Shown here piece after piece: positions 1 through 14,541 of a stretch of DNA of 64,000 nt; positions within the stretch are counted from its first letter, which is position 1; each line of letters begins with the position of its first letter. Made by a program: the position numbers and the translations under genes. The DNA is taken from the NCBI GenBank assembly GCA_008933995.1, contig WARS01002812.1, forward strand, positions 186,001 to 250,000, read 5' to 3'. Under the pieces are notes generated by a model that did no database searches, was not told the DNA's origin, and saw nothing but the letters and a program-made list of their open reading frames with translations. The stretch is from Datnioides undecimradiatus. Lineage: Eukaryota > Chordata > Actinopteri > Lobotiformes > Datnioididae.

Positions 1-2615
<2,615 letters not shown>

Positions 2616-3590
2616 AGGGATTCACCAGGTTTCTTCGTGTTCGTCCATCCTTCGATGTCGTGAAACGAGGATTCGTTTCTGGTTCCTGTGTTCCTCTCAC
2701 TCTCACACCAGAATAAGAAATTTGATGATTTTGAGTCTGAAGTCAGGCTTTTTTCCGGCTGATGACGACCCTGTTGTGTCGTTACAGCCACGCCCTGGTC
2801 CCGTTCAGTGCTAATCCATCTTCATAGACGTCTTACGTACCCTTTCAGTATCTGGAACTGTATTTTTTTAGGACGTTGTAACTTTTTAAATGAATTCCTG
2901 TTTTCTTCCTGAGGAAATGTAACGAGAGTAATTGTTGTATAAGCTATGGCGCTTTGGAAATGTGCTTTGAGCATTGTTTTCGTGCATTTAACGGTCCTTT
3001 TCGTTGTGTTTTGGCGTATCGCTAAACCTTGCCAAATGTATCGTCACAGGTTTTCCTCAGAATCTTGGTTTCGTTGGAAACAGTTTCTGTTTTAAAATGT
3101 TCTTTCCCTTAAAATTATGAATATTGCTCATGTTTCCTTCACTGCTCTTTGAAATGACAGAGATATTAAGACACTTCTGAGGTTATAGTTTCCCCCTCGT
3201 GGTGTTTTGTGAAGGTGCATCACAACCTGTAGACGTGGTGTTTCTTTTTAATCACCGCCACTTAAATACTGTAATCTGTGATCATGTGACCTGCACTTGC
3301 CTTTTTTTTTTTTTTTTAAATTAGCAGTTTTCATGTTTCCGTCACGCCTGGATTCACGTGTTTTACCAAAACTAACCATGGGTGTTTAAAGGAAGATGCG
3401 TCGCTCTAACAGAGTGTACACGGTGCGGTGTGCAGCGGTTGACCTTTAACCTTTCACACAGTCGGTTTGGTTCAACGCAGGCCGGATTTGTTTGTCTGTC
3501 GCGCCACAAAATGTCAGTTTTCTGTAAAATACGCTGTAACTATTCATTATTTGACAGGAGGCAATAAAAACAAGTTAGCACTAAGAGCGG
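2616..3590 (+). other. stat3: stat3 3'UTR with poly(A) signal
   Basis: A T-rich, AT-leaning stretch after the stop with no credible open frame. The first AATAAA is at 3563-3568, so cleavage near 3590 is a reasonable guess. Two further AATAAA hexamers at 4026-4031 and 4334-4339 could allow longer 3' ends. The end is inferred, not seen. Confidence 0.6.
3563..3568 (+). promoter_or_regulatory. stat3: stat3 candidate polyadenylation signal AATAAA
   Basis: First canonical hexamer after the stat3 stop, about 950 nt downstream of it and followed by mixed sequence. Later copies at 4026 and 4334 are alternatives. Confidence 0.55.
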
Positions 3591-4858
3591 CCCGGCAGTC
3601 CAGCTCTGTAATTATTGACCTGCAGTTACACAAACGTGTGAAATGTGTTTAAAGTCCTTCAGCGGCATGTGGCGAAAAGGAATCAGGACTGTTTTAGCAC
3701 CTGAGATGGAAATAACTGATATCCACGTTATGTTATCATGTCAGCAACGTTTAACAGGAGGATGCAACATGCAGAAAACAGAAAACGCAGAGCGGGCAGC
3801 GTCCACAAGGACCAGAGTGTTAACAAGATGTTAACCAGAGAGTAGAAACCAGCTGAACTGGACAGGTTAAGACTCAGAGGCTGGTTTTTTGTCGCGCAGC
3901 CGGGCGCAGAAATGTCATTTTAACATTCAAATCTACAAATTCATGTGCAAAAGATCAAACTTTAAACAATCCTGCACGAAGGAGTGTGAGGAACGTTTTA
4001 ATAGGAAGCGTTTTGAGCATTTTAGAATAAAACATATTTGCCATATTTTGGACTTCACACCCAAAATGTTTTTCATCCGTTTACCACTCAGTGATTTGGT
4101 TCGTTTGTCTTCGCGCTGGTCCTGCGTGTTGCAGATAAACACATGATCTGGCTGAAGGTTGCCTCGGTTCAGCTCTTGCGGACGACCAAGCAAACATAAA
4201 AGTCTGCTGATCGGGTTTTAAGGAGGTGGATTGGAAATGGTGAATGGAAATGTGCTGAAATGCAAGAGCGTGGACGGGAAGCCCATAATATGAGAGCACT
4301 GACAAAGAGGAACTCCAGAGATTTAAGAGAGGCAATAAAACAAACATGCGATAAATAACATGCAAGCTGTAAAGTCTGGGCTGCTGCTGGTCTGGCACCG
4401 CGGCCTGGAGCGGAGAACAAGATGAATCCAGGACAGACTCGTTCACATACTGAAACGTGAAAGGAAGGAAACAGCCACGTGACGCCCCCACATGTGCAAC
4501 AAGTAAACAAATGAATCAGAGGGCCCGTGTTCTGCTTTGCTGGTAATTTAAACTAATTTAAATCCAAATGAAACCGCTCGGAGGAGTGGAAGTGAACCGA
4601 GGGCGTTTCAGTTTTGCAAAAGCAGGCAGCGAAGATCATTTTGGACCAGTGATGTTGCGTTTGCTCTAAATCCAAAGAGGTGGTTTGTCTCTGCAGGTGT
4701 TACTCTCGCTTCGCGTGCAGTAAGCCGGCTCTGTTTCTGCCCCAGATGACGGATCTCTCCACACATGAGCGCTGGACTTCCCACACTGGAAACTCCACGT
4801 TTGCGTGCGAGCAGCTCCACCGCATCTCCGGCTGCAGGGCGGCGCCGACGCGGCCGCT

Positions 4859-5080
4859 GGGATTCCCATGAATCCTCTGAGAGAGCACGTGACAGCCGCG
4901 ATGAAGCAGCTAAACAAACAGAGGGTGAGGGGGGAGTCTGTGCATCACCTCTGCGTTGCTGCTGTGACTCGCTTGTCTCTGTAATAGGAAACGGGCCGGC
5001 TTGAGGAGGGGACGGAGGGGAGGGGAGGAGGGGTTGCGTGGGGACGTGCAGCTATTACCGTCAGCGGCTGCTGACTCAGC
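4859..5080. promoter_or_regulatory. Candidate regulatory block: kappaB-like, CACGTG and MARE/AP-1 motifs
   Basis: Within about 220 bp are GGGATTCCC (4859-4867, kappaB-like palindrome), CACGTGAC (4886-4893, E-box of USF/MiT type) and TGCTGACTCAGC (5069-5080), which matches 12 of 13 bases of the Maf/CNC/AP-1 element. The surroundings are GC- and CpG-richer than the flanks. Single motifs this short occur by chance; the grouping is suggestive only. Confidence 0.3.
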
Positions 5081-5760
5081 TGTCTGAGTCTTCAGCTCAG
5101 GCCTGCAGCCCATCAATCCGCAGGATCGATGAAGCCTCGACAGGGCGCAGTGCGGTGACTGTGACGGGCGCGGGCAGGGAGACAAACTGCAAATATGAGT
5201 GACGGCTTCTTGACACGGATGTGGGCGAATGAAGTCATCCATCCGCGCAGCCTGACGGGGCTTTACAGACGAGTTACAGTTGCATTCAGAACAAACGCTG
5301 CACTGGACACATGCGGGACAGCAAAGTGCATTTCTGCTGATTGTCATCTTTATTATTTATTTTAGAGGAAATGGAATATGTGTATTTGTTATAGATGACA
5401 TTTCGCTTCCCATTATGTTGTTTTTGTGCATATTTTTTATAGACTTTATTATTTATTTTGATCACTTTAGGGACGCAGCGCGCTAAAAGGGATCATACCT
5501 CGCAGTGTAAACGCTTTCATCTGACACTGGAGTTAATCTCGCTGCAAACAACAGCAACATGTTGACCGCGTGGCTTTCATTTCAGATGTTTTGTTGTTCT
5601 GTTGATCGAGGATTAAAAAGCATTGTTCTGCGCTGAATCACAATCAGCGTGTTTTCCTCGGCAGCCGACAAGTGTCCGACATGTGTGTCTCTCTCTCGGA
5701 CGGGCCTCAGGCTCACAGCGTAGTTTAATTCATTTTGGCAGGTTTATCTTTGGTCCCTGC

Positions 5761-6700
5761 CACCTCGTCTGCCTGCCTGCCTGTCTGTCTGTCCCAGTCT
5801 GTCTCTGTGTGTCTGTCTGTCCCAGTCTGTCTCTGTGTGTCTGTCTGTCTGTCCCAGTCTGTCTCTGTGTGTCTGCCTGCCTGCCTGTCTGTCTGTCCCA
5901 GTCTGTCTCTGTGTGTCTGTCTGCCTGCCTGTCTGTCTGTCCCAGTCTGTCTCTGTGTGTCTGTCTGTCTGTCCTAGTCTGTCTCTGTCTGTCTGCCTGC
6001 CTGCCTGCCTGTCTGTCTGTCCCAGTCTGTCTCTGTGTGTATGTCTGTCCCAGTCTGTCTCTGTCTGTCTGCCTGCCTGCCTGCCTGTCTGTCTGTCCCA
6101 GTCTGTCTCTGTGTGTCTGTCTGTCTGCCTGTCTGTTTGTCTCTCTCCTGGGCTGTCTGTCTGTCTTCTTCTCTCTTTGTTCTGTTTGTCCATCCCAGCC
6201 TCTCTTTGTGTCCTTTTGCCTGTCTGTCTGCCTGCCTGCCTGTCCCAGTCTGTCTCTGTGTGTCTGTCTGTCTGCCTGTCTGTCCCAGTCTGTCTCTGTC
6301 TGTCTGTCTGTCCCAGTCTGTCTCTGTGTGTCTGTCTGTCTGCCTGTCTGTCCCAGTCTGTCTCTGTGTGTCTGTCTGTCTGTCCCAGTCTGTCTCTGTG
6401 TGTCTGTCTGTTTGTCTCTCTCTCTGGGCTGTCTGTCTTCTCTCTTTGTTCTGTTTGTCCATCCCAGCCTCTCTTTGTGCCCTGCCCGTTTGTCTGTCTG
6501 TCTGTCTGTTCGTCTATCTGGTCTGTCTGTCGCAGTCTGTTCTCTTGGCCCTGTTTTGCTTCCTGTTTGTCTGTCCCAGTGTATCTGTCTGTTCCGCCCT
6601 GCTCCTGCTCTATTTCAGTGTCGTTCATTCTCCTCATTGGTCTGTCTGTCTGTCTGTCTGTGTCTCTGTCTCACTTTCCTTGTCTCACTCTCCCTCTTTC
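5761..6700. repeat. CTGT/CTGC tetranucleotide array with higher-order units
   Basis: About 0.94 kb of CTGT, CTGC and TCTGTG blocks. Units of roughly 30-60 bp recur, built around CCCAGTCTGTCTCTGTGTGT, and are punctuated at about 6140-6220 and 6410-6480 by a near-duplicate segment (CTCTTTGTTCTGTTTGTCC). The array has few stop codons in several frames on both strands, so long but meaningless open frames (up to 364 codons, Cys/Leu/Ser/Val-rich on + and Gln/Thr/Asp/Arg-rich on -) run through it. No coding role is supported. Confidence 0.93.
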
Positions 6701-7131
6701 TGGATTATAAAGCATAAAACAACAATTTTGCCAAAGCGTCAACATATAAAGTTTAAAAAAATATTTGAATAGATAAAAAAACATGTTTCTGTCTTTCTCT
6801 CTCTGTTTATCTAGAATAAAACATATTCATACTTACCTCAGCGGCAGTTTACGATCAAACACCTCCCCCGTGTCCGTGATCTGTAATGAAAACCAGTCGA
6901 TCCCGGCGGTGTCGAATTAAACTCAGCTTCGCACCAGACGGCGTCGCTCTTCCCCAGAGTGAGGCCGACAGATCTGGGCGCGATGCACTCGAGTTGGATT
7001 GAAGATGTGCTGCACAGTAGATTAGACCTAATCTAATCAAGCGGCCCGCCTCCGACGGTGCGCGGCGGAGAACAGCTCTGATCACAGGGAGTCAGAGACA
7101 AAGAGAGTCCCATGATCCCTCAGTCTCCCAG

Positions 7132-7179
<48 letters not shown>
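7132..7179. repeat. (ATT)16 microsatellite
   Basis: Sixteen uninterrupted ATT units about 0.3 kb upstream of the proposed stat5 promoter. Confidence 0.97.
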
Positions 7180-7459
7180 GTGCGCTTGGTTTTTTTATGT
7201 TTCCATGAATTTAGGCGTCAATGTTTCTTAATTTCTAAAGTGCCGCACAAATTAGGCCCTTCAAAATAAAAGAATTTGACAGCGAGTTAAATTAATCAAT
7301 CAAAATAAAACTAAATATGATTATAGTCCGGTTGAGCAGATGCAGCAGCTGATGTTATGATGGATTTAGTTATTAACGCGCCTGAATCCAAGGGTTGGCC
7401 CAAACCGATCAGCTGCAGGAACCAGCAGAAAGCGTTGAACCCTCGCAGACATTCAAGCG

Positions 7460-7572
7460 AGAGCCACCGGAAGTGGGCGGGTTGAGGGAGAGAGAGGGGG
7501 AGAGAGAGAGAGAGCGAGCAGTGAACTGTGAAGCGAACTGTTATAAACTAGTCGACTGACTGGCGGACTGAC
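7460..7572 (+). promoter_or_regulatory. stat5: stat5 candidate core promoter
   Basis: ACCGGAAGT (7466-7474, ETS-family site) abuts GGGCGG (7475-7480, GC box for Sp/KLF factors). A GA-rich tract follows (7486-7516), then TATAAA at 7542-7547, which would place a start near 7572. The first clean GTAAGC donor after it is at 7669. The arrangement is typical of a housekeeping-like ETS/GC-box promoter. Assignment to stat5 rests on position and strand; no transcript evidence is available here. Confidence 0.5.
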
Positions 7573-7668
7573 TGAGGGACTCCCGTCGTAGGTCGCTCGC
7601 GCCGCCGCTGCACCCCTGCCCCGCGTTTTATGAGAAAGGAGGACAGCAGCTCGAGTCGCTCCACGGAG
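7572..7668 (+). other. stat5: stat5 non-coding exon 1 (5'UTR), proposed
   Basis: A GC-rich segment downstream of the promoter motifs that ends at CACGGAG|GTAAGCG, a strong donor. It has no long open frame, although ATGAGAAAGGAGGACAGCAG opens one that could act as an upstream AUG. Mammalian STAT5 genes also start with non-coding exons and a long first intron, which fits. The 5' boundary is a guess. Confidence 0.5.
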
Positions 7669-10600
7669 GTAAGCGTGACACTTCCACGTCTCTTTAACGC
7701 GTTTTTGGGAAAAGTGGGGGTGGGGGGGTGGTAGGAGGCGAGGGGTGAACGTCCTCGCCGACGCTCCCCGTTGCGAAAGAGCGCTCTGACAGCGCTTTGT
7801 AAACAAACTGCGAGTGCGGCATCGCTGCTCCGTCTCCGGACGCCGCTCGTGGATTAACCCGCTCACACGCGCGTGTTGGAAACATTTCTTTTTTTGTTTT
7901 CGTGTCTGTTTATTAATTTTATTTTTTTATTTATTCCACATTTTGTTTTCGGTGTCAGCCACTCTGCTGAATCAACAGGCAGGTCCCCCGGTGTTTTTCC
8001 TATAATAATCCTCGCGCACCGACAGCGTGTCCGTGCGGCCGGGGAGCTTGCTGTCACCTTGTCGCATGTGACTTGCATATGACATTTTGCACTCTGGCTG
8101 CAACAGGCTGCCACAGCGGTGCGTTTCTGAAACGTGCGAGTCTTTCTCCCCCTGCAAAGCCCCCCCTCCCACCCTGCCCTCGCTTCACTTCCAGTGCAAA
8201 CTACATAAGGCTCAGCCGAGGTGAAATTGGACCATAAAGATAACCTGCAGCACACACACGCACACACACACACTTTTTTTAATCGCCGGCTTTGCTTGTA
8301 ATAAGCGCTGTGCAGCGTTTAAGGAGTCTAATAATGGTGCAATGGGCATGCTTCAAAAGTCTGACAGCTGAAAGCCTGAGCTTTTGTTCAGTGACAGCCT
8401 TTGGCACGGCGCTCCACGCGCGTATCGTGCTGTATTCAAGTGCAGCTCCAGCTATTTAATCGAGGATTGACTTCCATTCGGTGGTAAAATCGCTTTTATT
8501 TCACATTTCTGGGAGAAATCTTGTACTTTGTACTCCGTGGCATTTGTCTTGACTGCCGTGCAGATAAAGACTTGACACGCAGGCGCACGCGCTCACAGAA
8601 TAGATGCAGTTTAAAGCGAGAGATCTAGAGAGAAGAAGTCCAGTGACCCCTCATCAACACCACCATTTATTTTGCAAGTGTGTTCACATTCATTTACAAC
8701 TATTACTCATTAATGGTGCTGTGCCATACAGTTGAACTTTCAGTTTTTAGTTCCTACGCTTAACTACATGGTTAGACAGAAGCTGAACGTTTCCTCATGT
8801 TATCCCTAGCCTGCAGACAGACCAAGCATATCAACTGTGGAAATCACTAAGTCACATATAAATGGTGGAAACGTTGAGCTTTGGTCACATTTAACATTTA
8901 TCCCCACTGCTCTCCTGCCAACTGGTTTTCATGCACTCTTAACTGTAATTGTGACACCTTAAAACACGCTGAGCTATGCATGCTTGGTTGGGAATCACCA
9001 AGCAGTTTATTCATTTTAGTTTATTTGTTACCACGTATTCAACTTCTGCAAGTAGAAGGTACTTTTTACAGCAATGGTTTGTGGTTTAAAACACCACATG
9101 TAGTGTCTTCTCCATAAACAAGCATGACTATCGCGGGAATGTTTAGTGACGTCGACGTGTAAGCCCATAAAACAACCGTGAAGCGCAATAAAGTCGGTCC
9201 GTATTGAATACCACAGTCCCTTTGGCGATGTTTGAGGTTTCCAAAACAATCACTTAAAGGTCACTATAATCTCACCAGCAGAGCTCCGCGCTGGCGCACA
9301 GTAAGCCTTTCTACTACAGTACTTTTACACTCTAGGGATACGGCTTGAGAAGAAGACGAACCGTGGCTCTTTGGAGAAACTTGCAGTCTTGTTTGGGGCT
9401 GAAACACCCACTCTGTTCATGTGCCCATTGCCACGCGCTCACGAGTGAGTCTGGTCGCTCTGGTCAGGTTCATTCCAGCTCTGCTAATTGTGCGTTACTG
9501 TAAAAACAGAGGATTTGTTGTGTCTTCGCGTTGATATACGGTCTGAAAAGCTTCTTCATAAAGGTCAACGCGGCGCTGACTGTCAGAGCTGCAGCGCGGC
9601 GACTGATTCAGTCAATCCTGAATCGAGACCCCGGTGTTTGTGCTTACAAACAGAACTGAAATGTCACTGGCGCTTTGATGTCTCCGCGTCATTTCCAAGA
9701 ATACGGTGTGCTGTGTGGGTATGCATGTGTGTATTTGCATGCAGATGAGCTTGCATGCAGTGACACGACCGTCCCCATACATACCCTTTGTCGTTCTGTC
9801 GTTCTGATAAGACCTTTGGACAAATCTGCAAGATCTCCTCTGACGCCGAGCATTGATTATGTCGCCTGTGGCTCCTCCTTATTGAGAGTTACATGTTGCG
9901 TTTGTGTCCTCTGCCCTCTTGAGACGGCTGAATGAGGCTAAACTATATGACTGCTCTCTGAGTCCTTTCCCCTCAAGGCAGCGATAGGAATGATAATAGC
10001 ACTGAAATGAGTCAGTTCAACCGAAGATCAACACCGATTCTGAAGGCTGATTCATTTTTCTCTTTTAGACTTGCTGCATTTTTCTGTTTTATATCTGCAA
10101 ATTGTTATTTTCAGACGTTGTTTTCCGTGCGGGGGTTGTACCTGCATGTCCGCTGTCTTAATCAATAACATATTTCAGTCAAGCTTTAATCTACAAGAAA
10201 TAATGGTCAGTGCGTTTTAGCGTTTAACCTTATTGGCAAGCACCACGTTGCCCTGCATGCTCCCTCTGTCACTGCAGCGAGAAGGGAGGGTTTTCCCAGG
10301 TTTCTGTGAAAACAAGGGTGTTTTGGGTTGGCGCAGGAACATGGCATGCTGGCCAGGCATGAGCTGGCTGGCACACTGTGTCCCTGACAGAAAGACCCAG
10401 ATGCAGGAGTAGTAGCAGCGGGGGAGACAGGGGAACCCAGGGTTTCACTGTGCCATGTGCTCCCAGCGTGGCGTGTCCTTAAGCTTCCTTTCACTCCCAG
10501 ACAAGTGTAGGGTGCAGCAAGGCCGGGGGCGGGGGCTGATGAGAAAGCAGGGACTGAGGGGTTAGTTGGGAAGGACGGCACAGGAGACATGTTCTCAGCA

Positions 10601-13600
10601 CTGACATCATGAGTAGCTGGAAGTGAGCCGATTAGAGCAGCGGTTTGGATCTGACTGAGCCGTGAGTCAAAGGTGTTCGAATCACTTATGCACTAATGAC
10701 TGTGCCTCGCATGGGGCTTCCAGTCAGTCTGAGCACGGAGGGAGAGAGGACGGGCGAGATGAAAGATAAACGGACGCGTTTCCTCTGCGCGGGATCCAGC
10801 TCTTTGGCGAAACACTTGAGGTGGAAATGTCACATGATGAGGGCAATAAAATGTGTGAGAGTCAAACAGGGTCGCAAGTGAAAGAGAAAGGGAAACACGT
10901 TCAAAGGGAAGTGATAAGGAAGCTTGTGGTGACATGCACCCTAACCTCCCCCCCCTTTCAGTTGGGCTAACGCTAATCCACTGGTCACGTGACCTAAGCT
11001 TTTAGCCTGGTCTAGGCCAGGAGCGCTCTGATCCATCTGTCGAATAGCGTTGCTGATTGTTGGCATCTGCAGCATGCACTCCTGTCCCATGATCGCTGCT
11101 CCACACAAGGCTCAAATTTGATTGCCATCAGCTTGTTACTTCTGCAGGGTCCTGTCAGCAGTTTTAGTCTCTCTGTCGCAGCGTCTTTCCCACGATCCTT
11201 TATCCCCGTTCGCTCTCGCTCTTTGTCTAAGTTTCTTTGAATTCCTCTTCTCATCAGTGCAGTGCGTAAGCAGGATGACAGTCCACCCTGCCAAACACTG
11301 AGAGGCATGATAAGGCCTCAGGTTATTATCTCTGTGACACAACAGCAATGGCCAGAACGCCTGGAGCCGAGTTTGCATCGAGCAGGCAGTCGCAAATCTG
11401 GAGAGGGAATGTATACACTTGAGTTCCCGTCCGTCACTCAGGATGATTCCTCTGTTTGCTGCTGCCATTACAAATTGTGGAAAAAGACTTTGGACAGAGG
11501 TCAGCACCAGAATAGGCTTTGAATGGGTGTACGTGGAGTAATCACACTCCCTCTTTTACACAATACTCCTCTGCCAGGTTAAACACACAAACGCAAAATG
11601 CTGTTGCAACTTGGTGCTTTGCTACACGGCAGCAGGCATGGCGCACACAGATCTCGATACAACACGTTAGCTCATGTATGCAAGCTAATTTCTGCTAATC
11701 AGAGGCAATTCAAAAGCTGACGAAGGTTCAGTGATGTGAGTAATCTGCATATTTCTCATGTAAATCTCTTTGGTTCGAAAGCTAAAGCGCACTTTGTTGC
11801 ACATCTTGAGCAGTATCTCTCACGGCCTGATCCGGGTCGTTACTTCGGTGAAGACACACGCCCGAGCCGAGGGTCGCTAGCTCGTAGGTTAGCAGAAGCT
11901 AGCCTGTGAGCGGCCGGCAAGCTGCCATTTTTCTTAGCGCTCCCCAGGGCAGCTGGGGAGTCTGAGTGAGAAAGGAGAGGTGCTTGTCCGCCCGCCTGTC
12001 CAAAACCAGCACCAGTGCGCTCTTTCGGCGAGAGTCTTGGGCCCCAGAATGGCCAACAGCAGTCGACTGCGGCTCTGACCCGAAGCTCTGGAGTAAAATG
12101 AAAAATCCTTCATTAAACATGAGTTTAATAATAAAAAAAAGGGACATCTCACTGCAGAACTGTCATTTCGTGAGTTATCGATCTCTGATGCTTTTCATAG
12201 TCATGTTGTAAAGTTAGCACAGTCTCTTTTGTGTTTTATTAATGCTTTGGGCCCTGAGTCATGCCTGATTTGTCATGCACGAATTATGTGAACGAATGGC
12301 TTCATCGATGCCCCGAAGTCAGTAATATCATGTGATGGCTCCAGTCTTAAACGGATGGAAGGGCTCTTGATTTGCAAAGAAGGCATCGATGCCACGTGCT
12401 ACAAGGTAAAACTCTTAAATAGCATAGCATAATGTCTGTAGCTCTTGCATGGTGCTATAGAATAAAATGCACCTGCAGACGCATGACTGTGCCCAAACCC
12501 TTCTCTTATTTATACTTTAGCTGTCACATTCTTACTAAATCTGTTTGCGGAGTTAGCACTTAGCGATTTAGCTTGTCTTTTCACACCCACACTATTCACC
12601 CCGTGAATTGTGGCCTTATATAGCCTGACCTGCTGGCCTACTTCTGAAGGCAGTGTAGTTTTTCACCCATGCAGTGACCAGGAAGCTGTATTAAGCGCAG
12701 TGCCATGTGACAGTATGTGTCAGTTAGAGAGAGGGCATCAACACTGACACTATGAATTTAGCCAGATTGGACTTAAAAAGCAAGAATTCTCACTGGAGAA
12801 AGGTCCTGCATTGCAAAATCTGAAGTTTGCATTGCTCCTATTTAAAGCTTTTTATTCATTCAAGTTAAACGTGCACAGTAGGTTTGGTGCAAACTGTGCG
12901 GTGATAGTGTGAAGTGTTTACATAGTATTCCACAGCTCTGCAGGTGATCCGTCAGTCTGCAAACTCTGCCATCCACTAATTAATACCTGTCGCCTTCGTT
13001 GGCATGACATCGACTCCGCCAGCCTTGTCAGATCTCTTGCCGACCATGTTGGGTCATTTGAGCATGGCAGAAGTACAAATGACTTCATGTTTAGGCGGGA
13101 AAGCAGAGCCTGCTCCTGCCCTCTTCAGCCTTATTTGATCACATTCGCACCCCATTGCTCATCCTTCACTTTGATCAGTTCTGAGAATGCAACCTGAGGC
13201 CGTAAAGTGTAAAGGAAGCAGCCAAGACAGGACGTCAGCGTGAAAAAAGACACTGCAGAATGTGCTCTGGAGAGGATAAATCAATTATAAAACTAAAGAT
13301 CTATTCAAGATGCAATCAAACACCTGTAATAGTGTGTGTATGTTTGTGTTTTGAGTCGTCGGCGCTGGGCTTTGCTGGTGCTGTGTGCAGAGGAAGGGAG
13401 GGTCGCCCTGAAGACAGGCTGGCTGCGGTGGCGTCTGCGGTTTGGGCCGATGTGCAACTTTTCACTTTGAGCCAAAAGGTGTAGCCTGATCCTGCGCTCC
13501 TCGGCTCCAGATGGTCATTGTCACACCCCGACACTTTAATGAAGGTGTTCATCCCGATACGCGATGTAACCTGAGGCTGGGGTAACTGTATCCACCACCA

Positions 13601-14472
13601 CACGTATCACAGTCTGAGAGGACAGAGACCACTGAAACGCCAGCTCCCTTCAAGCTGCTCAAGATATTTCCTTCTGCTTCTGCATCATCTTTTATGCTTG
13701 ACCGCCAACATCACAGCGAGAGCTGCAACTCAGCTCTTCACAGTTCAAGTATCTCTCTACAGGAAACAGTTGCAGAGGATGCCGGTCAGACTCTGTCAGA
13801 CTCCCAGGTTGAATCAGGCAAACCAGATCAGGAAAACAGATAACTGGCAGCAAACAGGAATGACTCGAATGCTTGCTGGCAGCATTGATAACATCAACAA
13901 CCTGGCAAATAGTGTGGAAAACCAAATAGCCGTGCAGTTGTGTGATCATTGGAGGAACGCTAGCATGATGCAGACTGCATGGGTGTCCCTTCCTGTCCAA
14001 TATTTAAAGGTTTATTGGAAGAATAATCCCTAAATAAGACACAGCGAACGCAGCATGAGCTGTAATATCTTTGATAGCTACAGTTAATAGTAAATGCTAC
14101 AATATGACGTTCATTTCTCTGTAGTTTACACTATATTTAACCTGCTTTCATGGCCTAACAGTGGAGTTTACGCTTTATTTCTATGCTCATGTTTAAGCGA
14201 GATGCTGTATTTAATAGTTACTGACGACCGCTTGGCACTTCAAATGCTAAGTACAGCGCTATCACATGATATTTCCTCTTAAATCCAACAATCTTAAAGT
14301 TCTTAAATGGTCTGATTACAATATATGGTATGATTTAAACACATGAAATAAACTTAAACGTCACTTGAAGTTTGCTATTAAAGAGCTAAATAATCAAAAT
14401 ACTTCATGCACACAACGTTTTACAGTAGAAAACTGGGTCCATTGATAACTGGCTGGCATACACACAACAAAT

Positions 14473-14541
14473 ATTAGCGATTAGCTAAAACAGGCTGTGC
14501 TAATGAATAACCGATACATTAGCACATCGCTAATCGCTAAT
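14473..14541. repeat. Nested inverted repeat (13-bp outer, 9-bp inner arms)
   Basis: ATTAGCGATTAGC (14473-14485) is exactly inverted at 14529-14541, and GTGCTAATG (14497-14505) is exactly inverted at 14517-14525 inside it. The 69-bp segment can form a two-step hairpin. Family unknown; it could be a tiny foldback element or a chance structure in AT-rich DNA. Confidence 0.85.

Larger units (their letters stand above)
3591..7450. other. stat3-stat5 intergenic region
   Basis: About 3.9 kb without a credible gene. It holds a GC-rich motif cluster (4859-5080), AT-rich DNA at 5340-5470, the CTGT/CTGC array at 5761-6700 and an (ATT)16 repeat at 7132-7179. Open frames here are short or lie inside the repeat. 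It must contain the stat5 promoter at its right end and perhaps enhancers for either gene. Confidence 0.7.

Noticed and set aside
5623-6772. Long open frames of 150-364 codons on both strands
   Set aside because: They exist only because the CTGT/CTGC array contains few stop codons in several frames on either strand; the translations are repetitive and match no family.
10670-10690. GTGTTCGAATCAC as a tRNA T-arm
   Set aside because: Flanking stems do not pair and no A-box lies at the right distance.
9693-13187. STAT-type TTCNNNGAA sites in stat5 intron 1 (for example 9693-9701 and 13179-13187) as autoregulatory elements
   Set aside because: A site of this kind is expected about every 4 kb by chance, and I saw no tight pair or cluster beyond that.
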